A stretch of DNA of 64,000 bases, taken from the NCBI GenBank assembly GCA_964528155.1, contig CAZGRL010000009.1, positions 17,815 to 81,814 of the forward strand, in the 5' to 3' direction. This DNA comes from G001797105 sp964528155 (GTDB lineage: Bacteria > Chloroflexota > Anaerolineae > Anaerolineales > E44-bin32). Made by a program: the position numbers and the translations under genes. Shown piece after piece: positions 9,038 to 18,170 of the stretch. Numbering within the stretch: the first letter of the stretch is position 1; each line of letters starts with the position of its first letter. The notes beneath the pieces were generated by a model, which was given only the letters and a program-made list of their open reading frames with translations, was not told the origin of the DNA and searched no databases.

Positions 9038-9664
9038 TCAGCCGGTCTTTGTCGCCGGATCGACAATTCCATTGATGTCGTTGATCGCCTGTTCTGTGCT
9101 TTCGAACCGGACCGCGTGCATGCCGACAAATCGTGCTGCATCGATGTTCTCCTGCATGTCGTCGAGGAAAACGGCTTCTCCGGGTGAGATCCCGAGCTCG
9201 GCAAGCGCGAGATGGTAGATGCGCGGATCGGGCTTGGCCAGACCGACTTCGGCCGAGACGACAATAGCGTCGAAAACATCGGCGATTTGCCACTCCGACT
9301 CGAGGGCTGTTCGCAGACTCGTCCAGGCGTTGGACAACAACGCGATCTTCAGCCCCGGCCGCAATCCCCGGAAGTAGTCAATCAGCCTGTCGTCGACGCC
9401 ATCGCCTGCCCAGAAATCGGACTCCAGCACCGCGCGATCGCCAGGCGTCAAACCGAGACGATCAATGACCCACGTCCAGACTTCTTCGGGTTGGATTTGC
9501 CCCAGCGCGGCTTTCTCGCCGGCCTCGCCCCAGAAGACAAGCCGTTCGAGGGCGTGCGGCGCCATGCCCAGCTGCCTCTCCCAGCGCGCCCGTGGTTGGT
9601 GATCATGTGTCCGCACGATCACTCCCCCGAGATCGGAGATCACGGCCCGGATGGTCATCAGCAT
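9038..9664 (-). CDS. HAD-superfamily hydrolase, YihX-like
   Basis: The 208-residue protein has the four HAD motifs: nucleophile Asp11 in ISDLGGVIV, Ser in LLSNAWTS, Lys in GLAKPDPRIY and the acidic pair in VFLDDMQEN. The second Asp of motif I is Gly (DLG), as in E. coli YihX and relatives, and the helical cap sits between motifs I and II, as in subfamily IA. It is probably a cytosolic phosphatase on small phosphorylated metabolites; the substrate is not predictable. Two start codons (9664 and 9658) are possible and neither has a clear ribosome site. Flanks are 140 bp of non-coding DNA toward the homoserine dehydrogenase gene. Confidence 0.85.
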   Translation of the reverse strand: MLMTIRAVISDLGGVIVRTHDHQPRARWERQLGMAPHALERLVFWGEAGEKAALGQIQPEEVWTWVIDRLGLTPGDRAVLESDFWAGDGVDDRLIDYFRGLRPGLKIALLSNAWTSLRTALESEWQIADVFDAIVVSAEVGLAKPDPRIYHLALAELGISPGEAVFLDDMQENIDAARFVGMHAVRFESTEQAINDINGIVDPATKTG

Positions 9665-9804
9665 CCGCCAGGATCAGGCGCGATGTCTTGATTCACAGTT
9701 CTCATGATCTTTCGTTTCTGCCCTAAGCTGCCGCGAAGCCGGTCGGTGGGTGCTGCGCGATGCTGAACGTCGACAATGTAGGTGAGTACGTCGTGCGACA
9801 CGTG

Positions 9805-10836
9805 TCATTCAACGTCGACTGCGTTGAGAAAATCCGCCAGAAGTCCATAGGCAGTCGTACGCGGGCCGGGGTTCTCTTCGGTGATCGTCAATGGGCCGAG
9901 TGTGTCGCTGTAAAACGTGATCGATGAGGATGTGCCGGTTACATTGTAGAGCGGGTCCAGTGGACCGATCTGCCCCGGTTTCACGTATGCTGCCACGCGT
10001 TCACCTTCGCGAGAACCGCCACAAATCAACCGCCAGCGCTTTCCGGCGCGCCCAGCTTTGTTGATTCTCTCCGATGTCAAATCCTCGATTCCCTTGCGAT
10101 CGATTTCGTCAGGTTTGATCGGATGGTCCATGAGCACGGTAACCAACGCGGCGACTTTCACCGCTGCGTCCCATCCGAGAATGTCTCCGCGCGGATCGGT
10201 CTCGGCGATACCGATCGATTGACAATGTCTGACGGCATCGTCGAAGCCCATCTCCCCTTCCATCAGGGTCAAGATCATATTGGTCGTGGAATTGAGGATG
10301 CCTCGGAATGACTTCAATCTGCAGCCCGGGAGAGTCTCGCGCCACATTGAGAAGACAGGAGCGCCGTCCATCACGGTTGATTCGAAAAGGAATCGGCGTC
10401 CGTGTTGCCTCGCCACCCGTGTCAGCGGTCGATACGCGTGGACAACCGGTCCTTTGTTGGCGGTGACCACGTGCATTCCCGCCTCAAGCGCGGCCTGAAT
10501 GTGCGCGACGGCCGGTTGCCCGGCCTTGTAGTCAACCGGGGTGTTCTCGAACAGGACGTCGGCCTCGCACGCCCGGACGAAGTCGACGCCAGTCCCTTTC
10601 ACCGGCGCCGGTGACAGTCGATCGAGTCTTTCACCTTTTTCGGCGAGGTCGAGTGCCTCTTGCAGATCCAGCCCGGCCGGGTCGATGGCTGATCCGTGCG
10701 AGCCCGTGGCGATCCCGCGCACCAGCCACTCGAGATCGTAGCGCTGGCGAAGCTCGTCTCGCTTCTCGAGGAGCAAACTGCCGAGCGCACGCCCGACGTT
10801 CCCGAATCCCATGAGGGCAAGGTTGACTGATTGCAT
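9805..10836 (-). CDS. hom: Homoserine dehydrogenase, short form without ACT domain
   Basis: The 343-residue enzyme should reduce aspartate-semialdehyde to homoserine with NAD(P)H, feeding threonine and methionine synthesis. Visible features are the Rossmann loop LMGFGNVGRALG (about 8-19), VVTANKGPVV (about 122-131), GILNSTTNMIL (about 180-190) and the catalytic stretch AETDPRGDILGWDAAVK. It lacks the C-terminal ACT regulatory domain of longer homoserine dehydrogenases, so feedback inhibition through that domain is not expected. No thrB, thrC or aspartokinase gene lies nearby. A weak TATTAG -10-like sequence lies upstream in the minus orientation. Confidence 0.9.
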   Translation of the reverse strand: MQSVNLALMGFGNVGRALGSLLLEKRDELRQRYDLEWLVRGIATGSHGSAIDPAGLDLQEALDLAEKGERLDRLSPAPVKGTGVDFVRACEADVLFENTPVDYKAGQPAVAHIQAALEAGMHVVTANKGPVVHAYRPLTRVARQHGRRFLFESTVMDGAPVFSMWRETLPGCRLKSFRGILNSTTNMILTLMEGEMGFDDAVRHCQSIGIAETDPRGDILGWDAAVKVAALVTVLMDHPIKPDEIDRKGIEDLTSERINKAGRAGKRWRLICGGSREGERVAAYVKPGQIGPLDPLYNVTGTSSSITFYSDTLGPLTITEENPGPRTTAYGLLADFLNAVDVE

Positions 10837-10920
10837 CGAAGCTCCGAGACTCCGCGCCCGATCACTCTGCGCGAGTCTAATAGAGGCTGTGCATCGCTGT
10901 TCGCTTGGGCCGTATCGAGG

Positions 10921-13900
10921 CTACTGGCAGCCCGGGAGAGTGAACTTCATCAGACGGCCGGTGGCACTGTCCGTGACCCAGGTGCCGCAGGCGTTGTCCA
11001 TGGCGATTCCGACCGGGAGGCTGAACTGGGTGTCTTCCTGACCGAATTCTCCCCACCCGTAAAGGAAATCGCCCTCTCCACTGAAGCATAAGACGCGATA
11101 GGACTCGGGGTCGGTCGTGCAGATCTGCCCTAGTGGACCGGCGCTGATATAAGGCTTGTTCTCCAGGGACTGGCCGAACCAGCCGTCAATCTGCCACTCG
11201 AGGATCGCGCCGAAGTGAGCGGGCGAGGTTTCATCGAACACCTGAATGCGCTGATTCCATGTGTCATCGACGTACAGACGCCCGTCCGTGTCGATCGCCA
11301 GGCCGACCGGCTCATCCAGTTCGCCCTGGCCGACCCCGCCCGAGCCGATTTCTCCCAGCGGATTGCCTTGGGAATCGAACACGACGATACGCTTGTTGCC
11401 GGTATCCGACACGAAGATCCGGCCGGAGGCGTCTATGGCGACCGCCCTTGGTCCCCAGAAAGCATCCGGGCTGTCGGCCTGGCCGAAATGCCCGAACATA
11501 CCCAGGAATTCGCCGTCGGGGCTGAAGTGTTGGATGCGGTGGTTCCATGTGTCGGCGACGTACACCGTGCCGTCCGGTGCCACGGCGACATCCCAGGGTT
11601 CGTTGAAGGTCCCACCGGGAGCCTCCCCGGTCGAGAGGTCGGCGAAGCTCCCCCAGACGGAGATCACCTCACCCGAGCTGCTCAAATGCTGGATACGGTG
11701 ATTGCTCGTATCGGCGACGAACAAGCTGCCATCGGGTGCGACCGCCAGGCCACGCGGATGAGAAAACTGCCCGGGCTCCGTACCCGCCTGCCCGACGATC
11801 TGGTCGGCTTCGAGGGTGATCATTTGCGATGCGTATGGATCTTCGAAAGTGACCGGTTCAAGTGCGGTCGGGGCAATGCCGTATTGCCAGATCGTCGCCG
11901 CGACATCCTTGCGGATGTACAACCGCATCTTCTCCGATGGGTCCCAATCACGTAGAGCGAAGCCGTGGCCGACCATGTCACCAAAGGCGGTGTAATCACG
12001 ATTGAACCACATGTCCCATAGTGCGGCGCGGTAGCCGGGGGATGAGATAGCGCCCCAGATACGGTCCCACGTCAGGCCGAAGTAATCCTGCATCGGCCAC
12101 CATAGTCGTGTGTATTCAAGCATGTAATAGCGATCGCGCAGGATGGGCTCGACCTTGGCCCAGTTGCCCGCGCCGGCGACGACCAGCGGATAATTCTGCA
12201 GATCGTGTCCGGGAGTCTCAGCGAAGTAATGGGCGTTGGGGTAATCGCGCAGATACCACCAGTACGGGTACAGTGTCTCGTTGTCGTAGCCGATGTCGAC
12301 GCCCAGATCGCCGGTGATGCGCCGCGAGAGCTCTTCGATTTCCTGCAGCGCCAGCTTCGGTCCGGGGGCACCGTGCGCGTAAACGAGGAACTCTTTGGCG
12401 TTGTCGTAGTTGACGTAGGATGCCCGAAAGCTAGTCCGGACGGTGACAAGGAAGAGCACGCCCAGAACGACGATCCCGACAAGGCTGGTGAGCTGACCGA
12501 TCTTCCACTGTCTTCCCAGCAGATACACGGCGACACAGGCACCGATGCCGACAGCCGCTGATGTGAGGAATCCGGTGGTCGCTTCGAGTTGATCAAGTTC
12601 CGATCCCTGGAACGCGGGAGGCGTTCCCAGGAGGTAGCCGATGGCGCGTGCGAGTCCCACCAGGGCTAGAAAGCCAAACAGCGCCAACAAAGCTCCGCGT
12701 TCCGAGCGGAATTGGCTCCAGTGGATCGAGTCGAGCGTTCGCCCGAAGGCCCAGCCTGCCAGCAGGATGAGGGGCAGGGCGATGTGGACGGTGAGCCAGG
12801 GCATGCGCTCGCCGGCGTAGGAGTAGGCCGCGATGGACAGCAAAGCCCAGTATCCCAGATAGACGATCACCAACGTGGGTGAGATCCCTTCATCCTGCTC
12901 AACCTCATCGCGGGGTGGGGACACCTTTGCCTCGGATGGAGGAATTGCGAGAGCCTTGAGACCTACCCAGCCGGCCATTAGTGATCCGATCGCCGGAAGG
13001 AACTCGTAAAACGGGATCTGGATAAGGACGTAGTAGTACAGCGGTTGGCTTCCGCGTTGCACGCCCTGCTGGACAAGCCAATAGCCCAACGAGGCGACCA
13101 GCCCGGTGAAGAAACCGAACGGGTATGTAAACATACTGGTGTACAAGGGGATGAAGATCGCCAGGAACACTCCCGCGGCTACTGTCCACCGTCGCCAATC
13201 CCACGCCACGCCGAGAGCGACGGCGATCACAGACAGCCCGACGACCACCGAGACGGTGCGTGACAAGATCGCGGGGTCGTCGTAGGTCAGTGGGTTCCAT
13301 CCCAGGGCCTGGGCTGGCAGTGCGCCCAATTGCGGTAGTGTCACGGTGAGCGTGATGACCAGAACGTCCAGAGAAGGGAACTCGGTCCGCAGCTTCCGGC
13401 CGAAATTCATAAACAAGGCAGTGAAGATCAGAAGGAGCCCGGCGGCGGCCAGCACGACCCCCAGACCGATCAATGGCGACGGTCCGACGTCGGGCGCTTC
13501 CCCGGCGGTCGTCCGCTGGCTGAGGAAGCTCAAGGTTGCCACGCTACCGCCGACGGCTGCGGCGATGACTCCGGCGATGAACCAGATCCGGTGCATGGCC
13601 TGGTTCCAGGGTTTCCTCAGCGCTTTGTACGCGAAGATCCCGGCGAAGAAGATCAGGATCTGAGCGACGTAGATGAAGGCGGTTTCCTTCGTGGCGTACT
13701 GCAATCCCAGGGAGGCCGCCAGGATGTATAACCACTTGGCCCGCCGCGTCTCAAGATAGCGGAATGCGGCCCACACCATAAGCATGGCTTCGACGACGAC
13801 GAAGGCTTCGTTGCGGGCGTAGCGCGAGTAGTACAGCATGAAGGGCGAGATGAGCATCAACGTGGCGGCCACCCAGGTCGCCGTCCGGCCCAGCCATCGT

Positions 13901-14259
13901 CGGAAGAGCCACACCATCGCCACCGCCAGCACGCCGAACACGGCCGCCGGGACGCGAGCAGAAGCGTCATTTGCGCCAAACAGGAAAAATGACAGTGCAA
14001 TCAGGTGGAATTGGAGCGGGCCGTGTGAGAGCGGATCGTGCTGATAGCCCTTGCCTTGTTCAAACTGCCAGGAGAAATAGACGTGGGTCGTTTCGTCATG
14101 ACTCATCGTCCGCGCGCCCAGGTTATAGAAGCGGGTGAAGACCGCCAGGATGATCAACACGGTGAAGATGAGTGTCTCCGTGTCGACCTTGATGCTCAAG
14201 CCGAGCAGACGGTCGAGGGGCCCTTCACCATTGTGTGAGGCGCTGGCCGAGCTCCCCAT
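10921..14259 (-). CDS. Giant membrane glycosyltransferase (GT39/Agl23-like) with C-terminal NHL propeller
   Basis: The 1112-residue protein has two parts. Residues about 30-640 hold roughly 12-14 membrane segments with the GT-C signature MSHDETTHVYFSWQFEQG followed by HDPLSHGPLQFHLIAL, like the TIGR03663/Agl23 type of flippase-associated or mannosyltransferase-like proteins. From about residue 826 to the end there are six NHL-type repeats (for example PRGLAVAPDGSLFVADTSN and PWDVAVAPDGTVYVADTWN), enough for a beta-propeller outside the membrane. It probably uses a lipid-linked sugar, but donor and acceptor are unknown. The ATG at 14259 has an AGGAG site 9 bases upstream. It stands alone rather than in an obvious glycosylation operon. 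Confidence 0.78.
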   Translation of the reverse strand: MGSSASASHNGEGPLDRLLGLSIKVDTETLIFTVLIILAVFTRFYNLGARTMSHDETTHVYFSWQFEQGKGYQHDPLSHGPLQFHLIALSFFLFGANDASARVPAAVFGVLAVAMVWLFRRWLGRTATWVAATLMLISPFMLYYSRYARNEAFVVVEAMLMVWAAFRYLETRRAKWLYILAASLGLQYATKETAFIYVAQILIFFAGIFAYKALRKPWNQAMHRIWFIAGVIAAAVGGSVATLSFLSQRTTAGEAPDVGPSPLIGLGVVLAAAGLLLIFTALFMNFGRKLRTEFPSLDVLVITLTVTLPQLGALPAQALGWNPLTYDDPAILSRTVSVVVGLSVIAVALGVAWDWRRWTVAAGVFLAIFIPLYTSMFTYPFGFFTGLVASLGYWLVQQGVQRGSQPLYYYVLIQIPFYEFLPAIGSLMAGWVGLKALAIPPSEAKVSPPRDEVEQDEGISPTLVIVYLGYWALLSIAAYSYAGERMPWLTVHIALPLILLAGWAFGRTLDSIHWSQFRSERGALLALFGFLALVGLARAIGYLLGTPPAFQGSELDQLEATTGFLTSAAVGIGACVAVYLLGRQWKIGQLTSLVGIVVLGVLFLVTVRTSFRASYVNYDNAKEFLVYAHGAPGPKLALQEIEELSRRITGDLGVDIGYDNETLYPYWWYLRDYPNAHYFAETPGHDLQNYPLVVAGAGNWAKVEPILRDRYYMLEYTRLWWPMQDYFGLTWDRIWGAISSPGYRAALWDMWFNRDYTAFGDMVGHGFALRDWDPSEKMRLYIRKDVAATIWQYGIAPTALEPVTFEDPYASQMITLEADQIVGQAGTEPGQFSHPRGLAVAPDGSLFVADTSNHRIQHLSSSGEVISVWGSFADLSTGEAPGGTFNEPWDVAVAPDGTVYVADTWNHRIQHFSPDGEFLGMFGHFGQADSPDAFWGPRAVAIDASGRIFVSDTGNKRIVVFDSQGNPLGEIGSGGVGQGELDEPVGLAIDTDGRLYVDDTWNQRIQVFDETSPAHFGAILEWQIDGWFGQSLENKPYISAGPLGQICTTDPESYRVLCFSGEGDFLYGWGEFGQEDTQFSLPVGIAMDNACGTWVTDSATGRLMKFTLPGCQ

Positions 14260-14290
14260 TCATATGCTCCTGTCAGGTGGATTGCGGCTA

Positions 14291-14308
14291 GCACTTTACC
14301 ACAAGTGC
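14291..14308. promoter_or_regulatory. Inverted repeat upstream of the glycosyltransferase-NHL gene
   Basis: GCACTT and AAGTGC form a perfect 6-bp inverted repeat with a 6-base spacer, about 32 bases before the start codon at 14259 and overlapping a TGGTAAAGT sequence that could be an extended -10. Operator function is a guess. Confidence 0.25.
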
Positions 14309-14504
14309 CAAAATTGCGTGGGAAGCAGGCCCGCGTGGAAGGCATATACGAGTGGCTCTTGTGATGTCCCTGCAAGCAGACCTTGCTTCGCCACGGAGAA
14401 CAGGCGGATCGCGGACCCCCATCGTGGCCAGGGAACGCCGAAGGTCGGCTGAATGATCCCTCAGGGACTGGACGCCGTCGGTCAGATGCCCGTGCGGGCG
14501 GCCG

Positions 14505-15233
14505 TCACACAAGCGGCCACGGGTATGGGCGCTGCGAGTCCGGCGTGGGGAAGCGGCGCGAGGCCAGCAAGCGATCAACTCGGGAGGACAGAGCATCCAT
14601 CTCGTCCGGGGAGAGAAGAGACCTGTACATGGCACAAAGCTCCTCGTCGCGGCGCAGAAGTGATTGCAGCCGACCCACATCCTGTAGGAGCGCTTTGGGG
14701 ATCGCCTCGCCGGCGAAATCCCAGATCACAGTTCGCAATTTGTCTTCCTCGTGGAAGCACAATCCATGATCGATGAGCCAGAGATGCCCGCGCGGGTCGA
14801 GCAGCACATGTCCACCCTTACGGTCGGCGTTGTTGACGAGGCAATCGAACACAGCCACCGGGCGAAGACGCTGCTTCTGCTCCTCATCGAAAGTGAAATA
14901 GTGACGTTCGGGATCAGCATCGACGTAGAACTGAAGCGAGCCCGGACCAGCCGGGCCGTCTTTGCGCATGACGGTTGGAGGCACGAGGTCCCACCCCAAC
15001 GCATGGCTCGTGACGTAGGCAGCTACCTCGCGGGCCGAAAGCGTGCCCTGGTCAAAATCCCACAGCGGCCGTTCGCCCTGGGAAGGCTTGTACACAGCCG
15101 GAACCTGATTGCCTTCGTGGGTCACGTGGACGAGGAAGGTGTAATTCGACCCCCACATGAACCTTCCGGAGAGAGCTATCTCCCCTGAGGCCAATATCCT
15201 GAGAGTCTCATCGTCGGTGAGATTGGATGTCAT
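14505..15233 (-). CDS. SCO1664-family protein, PI3/4-kinase-like fold
   Basis: The 242-residue protein matches the SCO1664 family (TIGR03843 as I recall it), found mainly in Actinobacteria and Chloroflexi. Kinase-like features are visible: VPAVYKPSQGE with a candidate ATP-binding Lys, a WDFDQGTLSAREVAAY segment, FDCLVNNADRKGGHVLL resembling the catalytic loop of HipA/PI-kinase folds, and WLIDHGLCF resembling the metal-binding DxG. Substrate and activity are unknown. The ATG at 15233 (MTSNLTDDE) is chosen because the conserved core begins there; upstream frame overlaps the DUF3090 gene. It is third in a same-strand cluster after the phosphatase and DUF3090 genes, an order also known in Actinobacteria. 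Confidence 0.8.
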   Translation of the reverse strand: MTSNLTDDETLRILASGEIALSGRFMWGSNYTFLVHVTHEGNQVPAVYKPSQGERPLWDFDQGTLSAREVAAYVTSHALGWDLVPPTVMRKDGPAGPGSLQFYVDADPERHYFTFDEEQKQRLRPVAVFDCLVNNADRKGGHVLLDPRGHLWLIDHGLCFHEEDKLRTVIWDFAGEAIPKALLQDVGRLQSLLRRDEELCAMYRSLLSPDEMDALSSRVDRLLASRRFPTPDSQRPYPWPLV

Positions 15234-15295
15234 CGTGGAAGGGAATCGCCGATGGCCCGTATGGCCGCCTGGCAAAGGCGCGGCCGGGCCAGGTC

Positions 15296-15814
15296 TCAGT
15301 GCTTGTGGCCGTTGCTCTTGGGGCAGAAGTGACCCTCGGGATCCATCGGCTCGCCGCAATTACCGCAGATGGGCCGACCCCTGCTGGCGAGCTCCAGGCC
15401 CCACTGGCACATGCTGCGGATCTGCTGGCGAGTGCACCAGAAACGGGCGACCGACGCCTCGCCGGCCTCCTGCCCTTCGGGCTGCAACTCGCGCGCCACC
15501 AGCACCAGCCGATCCGAGGGCTCATCATAGGCCAGGCCCAACTGCCCGACCCTGAAAGCCGGGTCGATCGGCTTCTCGAGCTCCATCTCGGTTTCAGAGA
15601 ATTCCGAGACCGCCTGGGGCAGGTCCGGGTATTTCTCACTCAAATCCTTCAGGAACTGCTCCAGGCCGACCGCAAGGGCCTGGATCTGCTGCTTCTCAAC
15701 AAGCAGTGTCAGGAGTCCTTCGTCGTGGCGGGCCTGCAAGTAGAAAACGCGCTTTCCCGGAGTTCCTACTGCTCCGGTTGTGATTCGCGTTACGGGGTTG
15801 AGGTCATACTCCAT
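15296..15814 (-). CDS. DUF3090 family protein with C-terminal zinc ribbon
   Basis: The 172-residue protein matches DUF3090: MEYDLNPVTRITTGAVGTPG at the N-terminus, then KRVFYLQARHDEGLLTLLVEKQQ and repeated LVARELQPEG-type strands. The end carries CTRQQIRSMC and CGNCGEPMDPEGHFC, a likely zinc-binding ribbon, followed by a His-rich tail. No enzyme activity is known to me. The start at 15814 fits the family N-terminus and has GGGAGG about 13 bases upstream; an ATG at 15850 would add 12 residues and would lie close behind a TATACT -10 sequence. It sits between the histidine phosphatase and SCO1664 genes with gaps of about 60 bp. Confidence 0.82.
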   Translation of the reverse strand: MEYDLNPVTRITTGAVGTPGKRVFYLQARHDEGLLTLLVEKQQIQALAVGLEQFLKDLSEKYPDLPQAVSEFSETEMELEKPIDPAFRVGQLGLAYDEPSDRLVLVARELQPEGQEAGEASVARFWCTRQQIRSMCQWGLELASRGRPICGNCGEPMDPEGHFCPKSNGHKH

Positions 15815-15875
15815 TGAATCCAGGTCGCCTCCCGTGGGGAGATCTCGCATCCGTGAAGGCGCGGCAAGAAGTATA

Positions 15876-16499
15876 TCACTCCTGTCTTGCGTCTTCGGTG
15901 GCGCGTGAGTCGTTGATACTCAGAATCCGGGCGAAGCCGTCTCCCATGTGCAACAAGCTTATCGAGGCGGGATGGATGGTGAGACGCTGGAAGAGGTCGA
16001 GAGAGAGGCCAAGATAGTGAGCGATGATCAACTTGATGATGTCGGCGTGTGAGAAACAGGCCACTACCGCGCGACGACTCTTGTTTCTCTGCAAGATGTC
16101 TTCGAGTTCTGCTACGGCGCGCGCCTGCGCTTCAGTGAATGACTCGCCCTTCGGGAATCTGGCCATGCTCGGAGTATGCTGAACAGTTCGCCACAATTTG
16201 CGTCGGTGCAGCAATCTCAACGACTGACCTTGCCAACGGCCCACGTCGACGTCGCTGAGGCCGGCGCGCTCGAGGATCGGCAGTCCTTTCGCCCGAGCCA
16301 GGGGCTCGGCAGTTTCGACAGCCCGCTCGAGAGGGCTGGCATAGATCGCCTTGAATTTCACCGGCTGGAGAATCTTGGCCAGTGACTCGGCCTGTGCCCG
16401 ACCGCGCGCGTTGAGATGCACATCAGGCAACCAGCCCGCCAACCGGCCCTTCTTGACGAAGTCGTTCTCTCCGTGTCGGATAAGAAAGACAGTGGTCAT
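15876..16499 (-). CDS. Histidine phosphatase family protein (MSMEG_4193 type)
   Basis: The 207-residue protein starts with the phosphohistidine motif FLIRHGEND (His9) and later has YASPLERAVETAEPLA and the second catalytic His in VVACFSHADIIKLII. This is the phosphoglycerate mutase-like fold. Proteins of this type next to DUF3090 and SCO1664 genes form the MSMEG_4193 subfamily in my memory; the natural phosphate ester is not known. The ATG at 16499 begins directly at the first strand. It is first in the minus-strand trio and 60 bases downstream of rarA, so it could also belong to the rarA transcript. Confidence 0.87.
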   Translation of the reverse strand: MTTVFLIRHGENDFVKKGRLAGWLPDVHLNARGRAQAESLAKILQPVKFKAIYASPLERAVETAEPLARAKGLPILERAGLSDVDVGRWQGQSLRLLHRRKLWRTVQHTPSMARFPKGESFTEAQARAVAELEDILQRNKSRRAVVACFSHADIIKLIIAHYLGLSLDLFQRLTIHPASISLLHMGDGFARILSINDSRATEDARQE

Positions 16500-16559
16500 G
16501 CGACTCCTGACACGCGCCGGCCTGACAGCCTTCGAGAGCGGCCGCGAGGCTGCAAGCGG

Positions 16560-17975
16560 CTAGCCTCGATCCCGACTGTGGCGACGCTTGATCGCCGTAA
16601 CATCTTCTTCGCCCATCTCAGGCAACACCTGAGTCTGGTCGATCCCCAGGGCCCGTTCCTGGGCAGCCCTCCAGGCCTCGAGGCGGGCCTTGGCTTCGGC
16701 TTCGTAGCCCTCTTCAGAAGGATTGTAGAAATAAGTTCCCAGCAACGATTGCGGCAAGTACTGTTGGCCGGCATGATGCCCAGGGAGTTCGTGCGGATAG
16801 ACGTATCCCTTGCCGTGGCCGAGAGCGGCCGCATCACGGTTGGCATCTTTCAAGTGATCGGGGACCTCGATGATCCCCTCCTCCTCAACCTTCTGATAGG
16901 CCTTAAAGTAGGCTGTCGCCGAGTTGGATTTGGGGGCCGTTGACAGATACAGCGTCGCTTCGACAAGCGGATAGACCCCCTCGGGCATGCCGACGAACTC
17001 GAAGGACTGCATCGCCGAGGCCGCGACCACCAGGCCGAGCGGGTCTGCCAGACCGATGTCTTCCGACGCCAGGATGAGCAGGCGGCGCAGGATGAAGCGA
17101 GGCGATTCGCCGGCGTAGAGCATCTTGGCCAGCCAGTACAGCGCCGCGTCGGGATCCGAGCCTCGCACCGATTTGATAAACGCCGAGATGGTGTCGTAAT
17201 GCGCGTCGCCGTCCTTGTCGTAGAGCACGGCCCGACGCTGGATGGACTCCTGTGCGACGTCGAGGCTGACGTGGATCACGTCCCCGTCTTCGGTCGGCGT
17301 CGTCTCGACCGCCAGCTCCAATGCATTCAGCGCGTTGCGCGCGTCCCCTCCGGCGACCTGGATCAAGTGGGCCAGGGCATTGTCGTCAAGCCGCACTTTG
17401 CGGTCGGCGTAGCCGTGCTCTGGGTCGGCGATCGCGTTCAGGATGATCTGGCGAATGTCGTCATCCCCAAGCGGCCGAAGCTGGAACACCCGCGAGCGAG
17501 AAACCAATGCGCCGATGACTTCGAAGTATGGGTTCTGAGTCGTGGCCCCGATGAGCGTGATCGTCCCGTTTTCGACATGTGGCAGCAACGCGTCTTGCTG
17601 AGCTCGATTCCAGCGATGGACCTCGTCGACGAATAAGATCGTACGTTTGTGATAGAGACGACGTCGTTCGATCGCCTCATCGATGACTCTACGCAGTTCG
17701 GGTTTTCCGGCGAGCACGGCGGAGATTGTCTCGAAGTGAGACTGTGTCGAGTTGGCGATGATCATTGCCAGGGTTGTCTTGCCAGTTCCCGGCGGGCCCC
17801 AAAGGATGATGGATGAGAACAGGCGATCGGACTCGATCGCCCGTCGCAGCAGTCGACCCGGGCCGACGATATCCTCCTGGCCGTAGAACTGATCCAACGT
17901 GCGCGGGCGCATCCGTGCGGCCAGTGGTGCTTCTTGGCGAAGGCGTTGACTCAAATCGAAGTCGAAGAGGTCCAT
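16560..17975 (-). CDS. rarA: Replication-associated recombination protein A (AAA+ ATPase)
   Basis: The 471-residue protein belongs to the RarA/MgsA/WRNIP1 clamp-loader-like ATPases that act at stalled replication forks. Visible are MRPRTLDQFYGQEDIVGPG near residue 21, Walker A GPPGTGKTT (about 60-68), Walker B ILFVDEVHRW, sensor 1 LIGATTQNP and the C-terminal tetramerisation region SPRFILRRLLILASEDIGLADP with KDANRDAAALGHGKGYVYPH. Length is typical with a slightly longer C-terminus. The start at 17975 is 7 bases after the extended -10 TGGTAGAAT, so the mRNA is predicted to be leaderless. Confidence 0.95.
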   Translation of the reverse strand: MDLFDFDLSQRLRQEAPLAARMRPRTLDQFYGQEDIVGPGRLLRRAIESDRLFSSIILWGPPGTGKTTLAMIIANSTQSHFETISAVLAGKPELRRVIDEAIERRRLYHKRTILFVDEVHRWNRAQQDALLPHVENGTITLIGATTQNPYFEVIGALVSRSRVFQLRPLGDDDIRQIILNAIADPEHGYADRKVRLDDNALAHLIQVAGGDARNALNALELAVETTPTEDGDVIHVSLDVAQESIQRRAVLYDKDGDAHYDTISAFIKSVRGSDPDAALYWLAKMLYAGESPRFILRRLLILASEDIGLADPLGLVVAASAMQSFEFVGMPEGVYPLVEATLYLSTAPKSNSATAYFKAYQKVEEEGIIEVPDHLKDANRDAAALGHGKGYVYPHELPGHHAGQQYLPQSLLGTYFYNPSEEGYEAEAKARLEAWRAAQERALGIDQTQVLPEMGEEDVTAIKRRHSRDRG

Positions 17976-17982
17976 CGAGGCG

Positions 17983-17991
17983 ATTCTACCA
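17983..17991 (-). promoter_or_regulatory. Extended -10 promoter of rarA
   Basis: TGGTAGAAT on the minus strand lies 7 bases before the rarA ATG. Position and form match the uvrC promoter. No good -35 is seen. Confidence 0.5.
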
Positions 17992-18108
17992 TTGCGGGAT
18001 TCGCCCTTCTATTCCATGGTGGTCTGATCGATCCGCATGTTGGCGTGTCCTCCAATGTCCAGTTCCATACCCGTCTCGCAAGCAGAAGCTCTTGCCCCCA
18101 CCCCCATT

Positions 18109-18166
18109 CCCCCTCCCCCGGCTTGTCGCGGTCAGGTCCATTCGGGCTCGCAGCCGGGGGAGGGGG
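18109..18166. repeat. 15-bp GC-rich inverted repeat, outer arm of a compound palindrome
   Basis: The arms 18109-18123 and 18152-18166 are exact reverse complements (5 C, T, 5 C, GGCT and its mirror) with a 28-base loop. It lies in the gene-free gap 17976-18285 between rarA and the EamA gene, directly beside a second, stronger hairpin. Confidence 0.6.
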
Positions 18167-18170
18167 ATAA

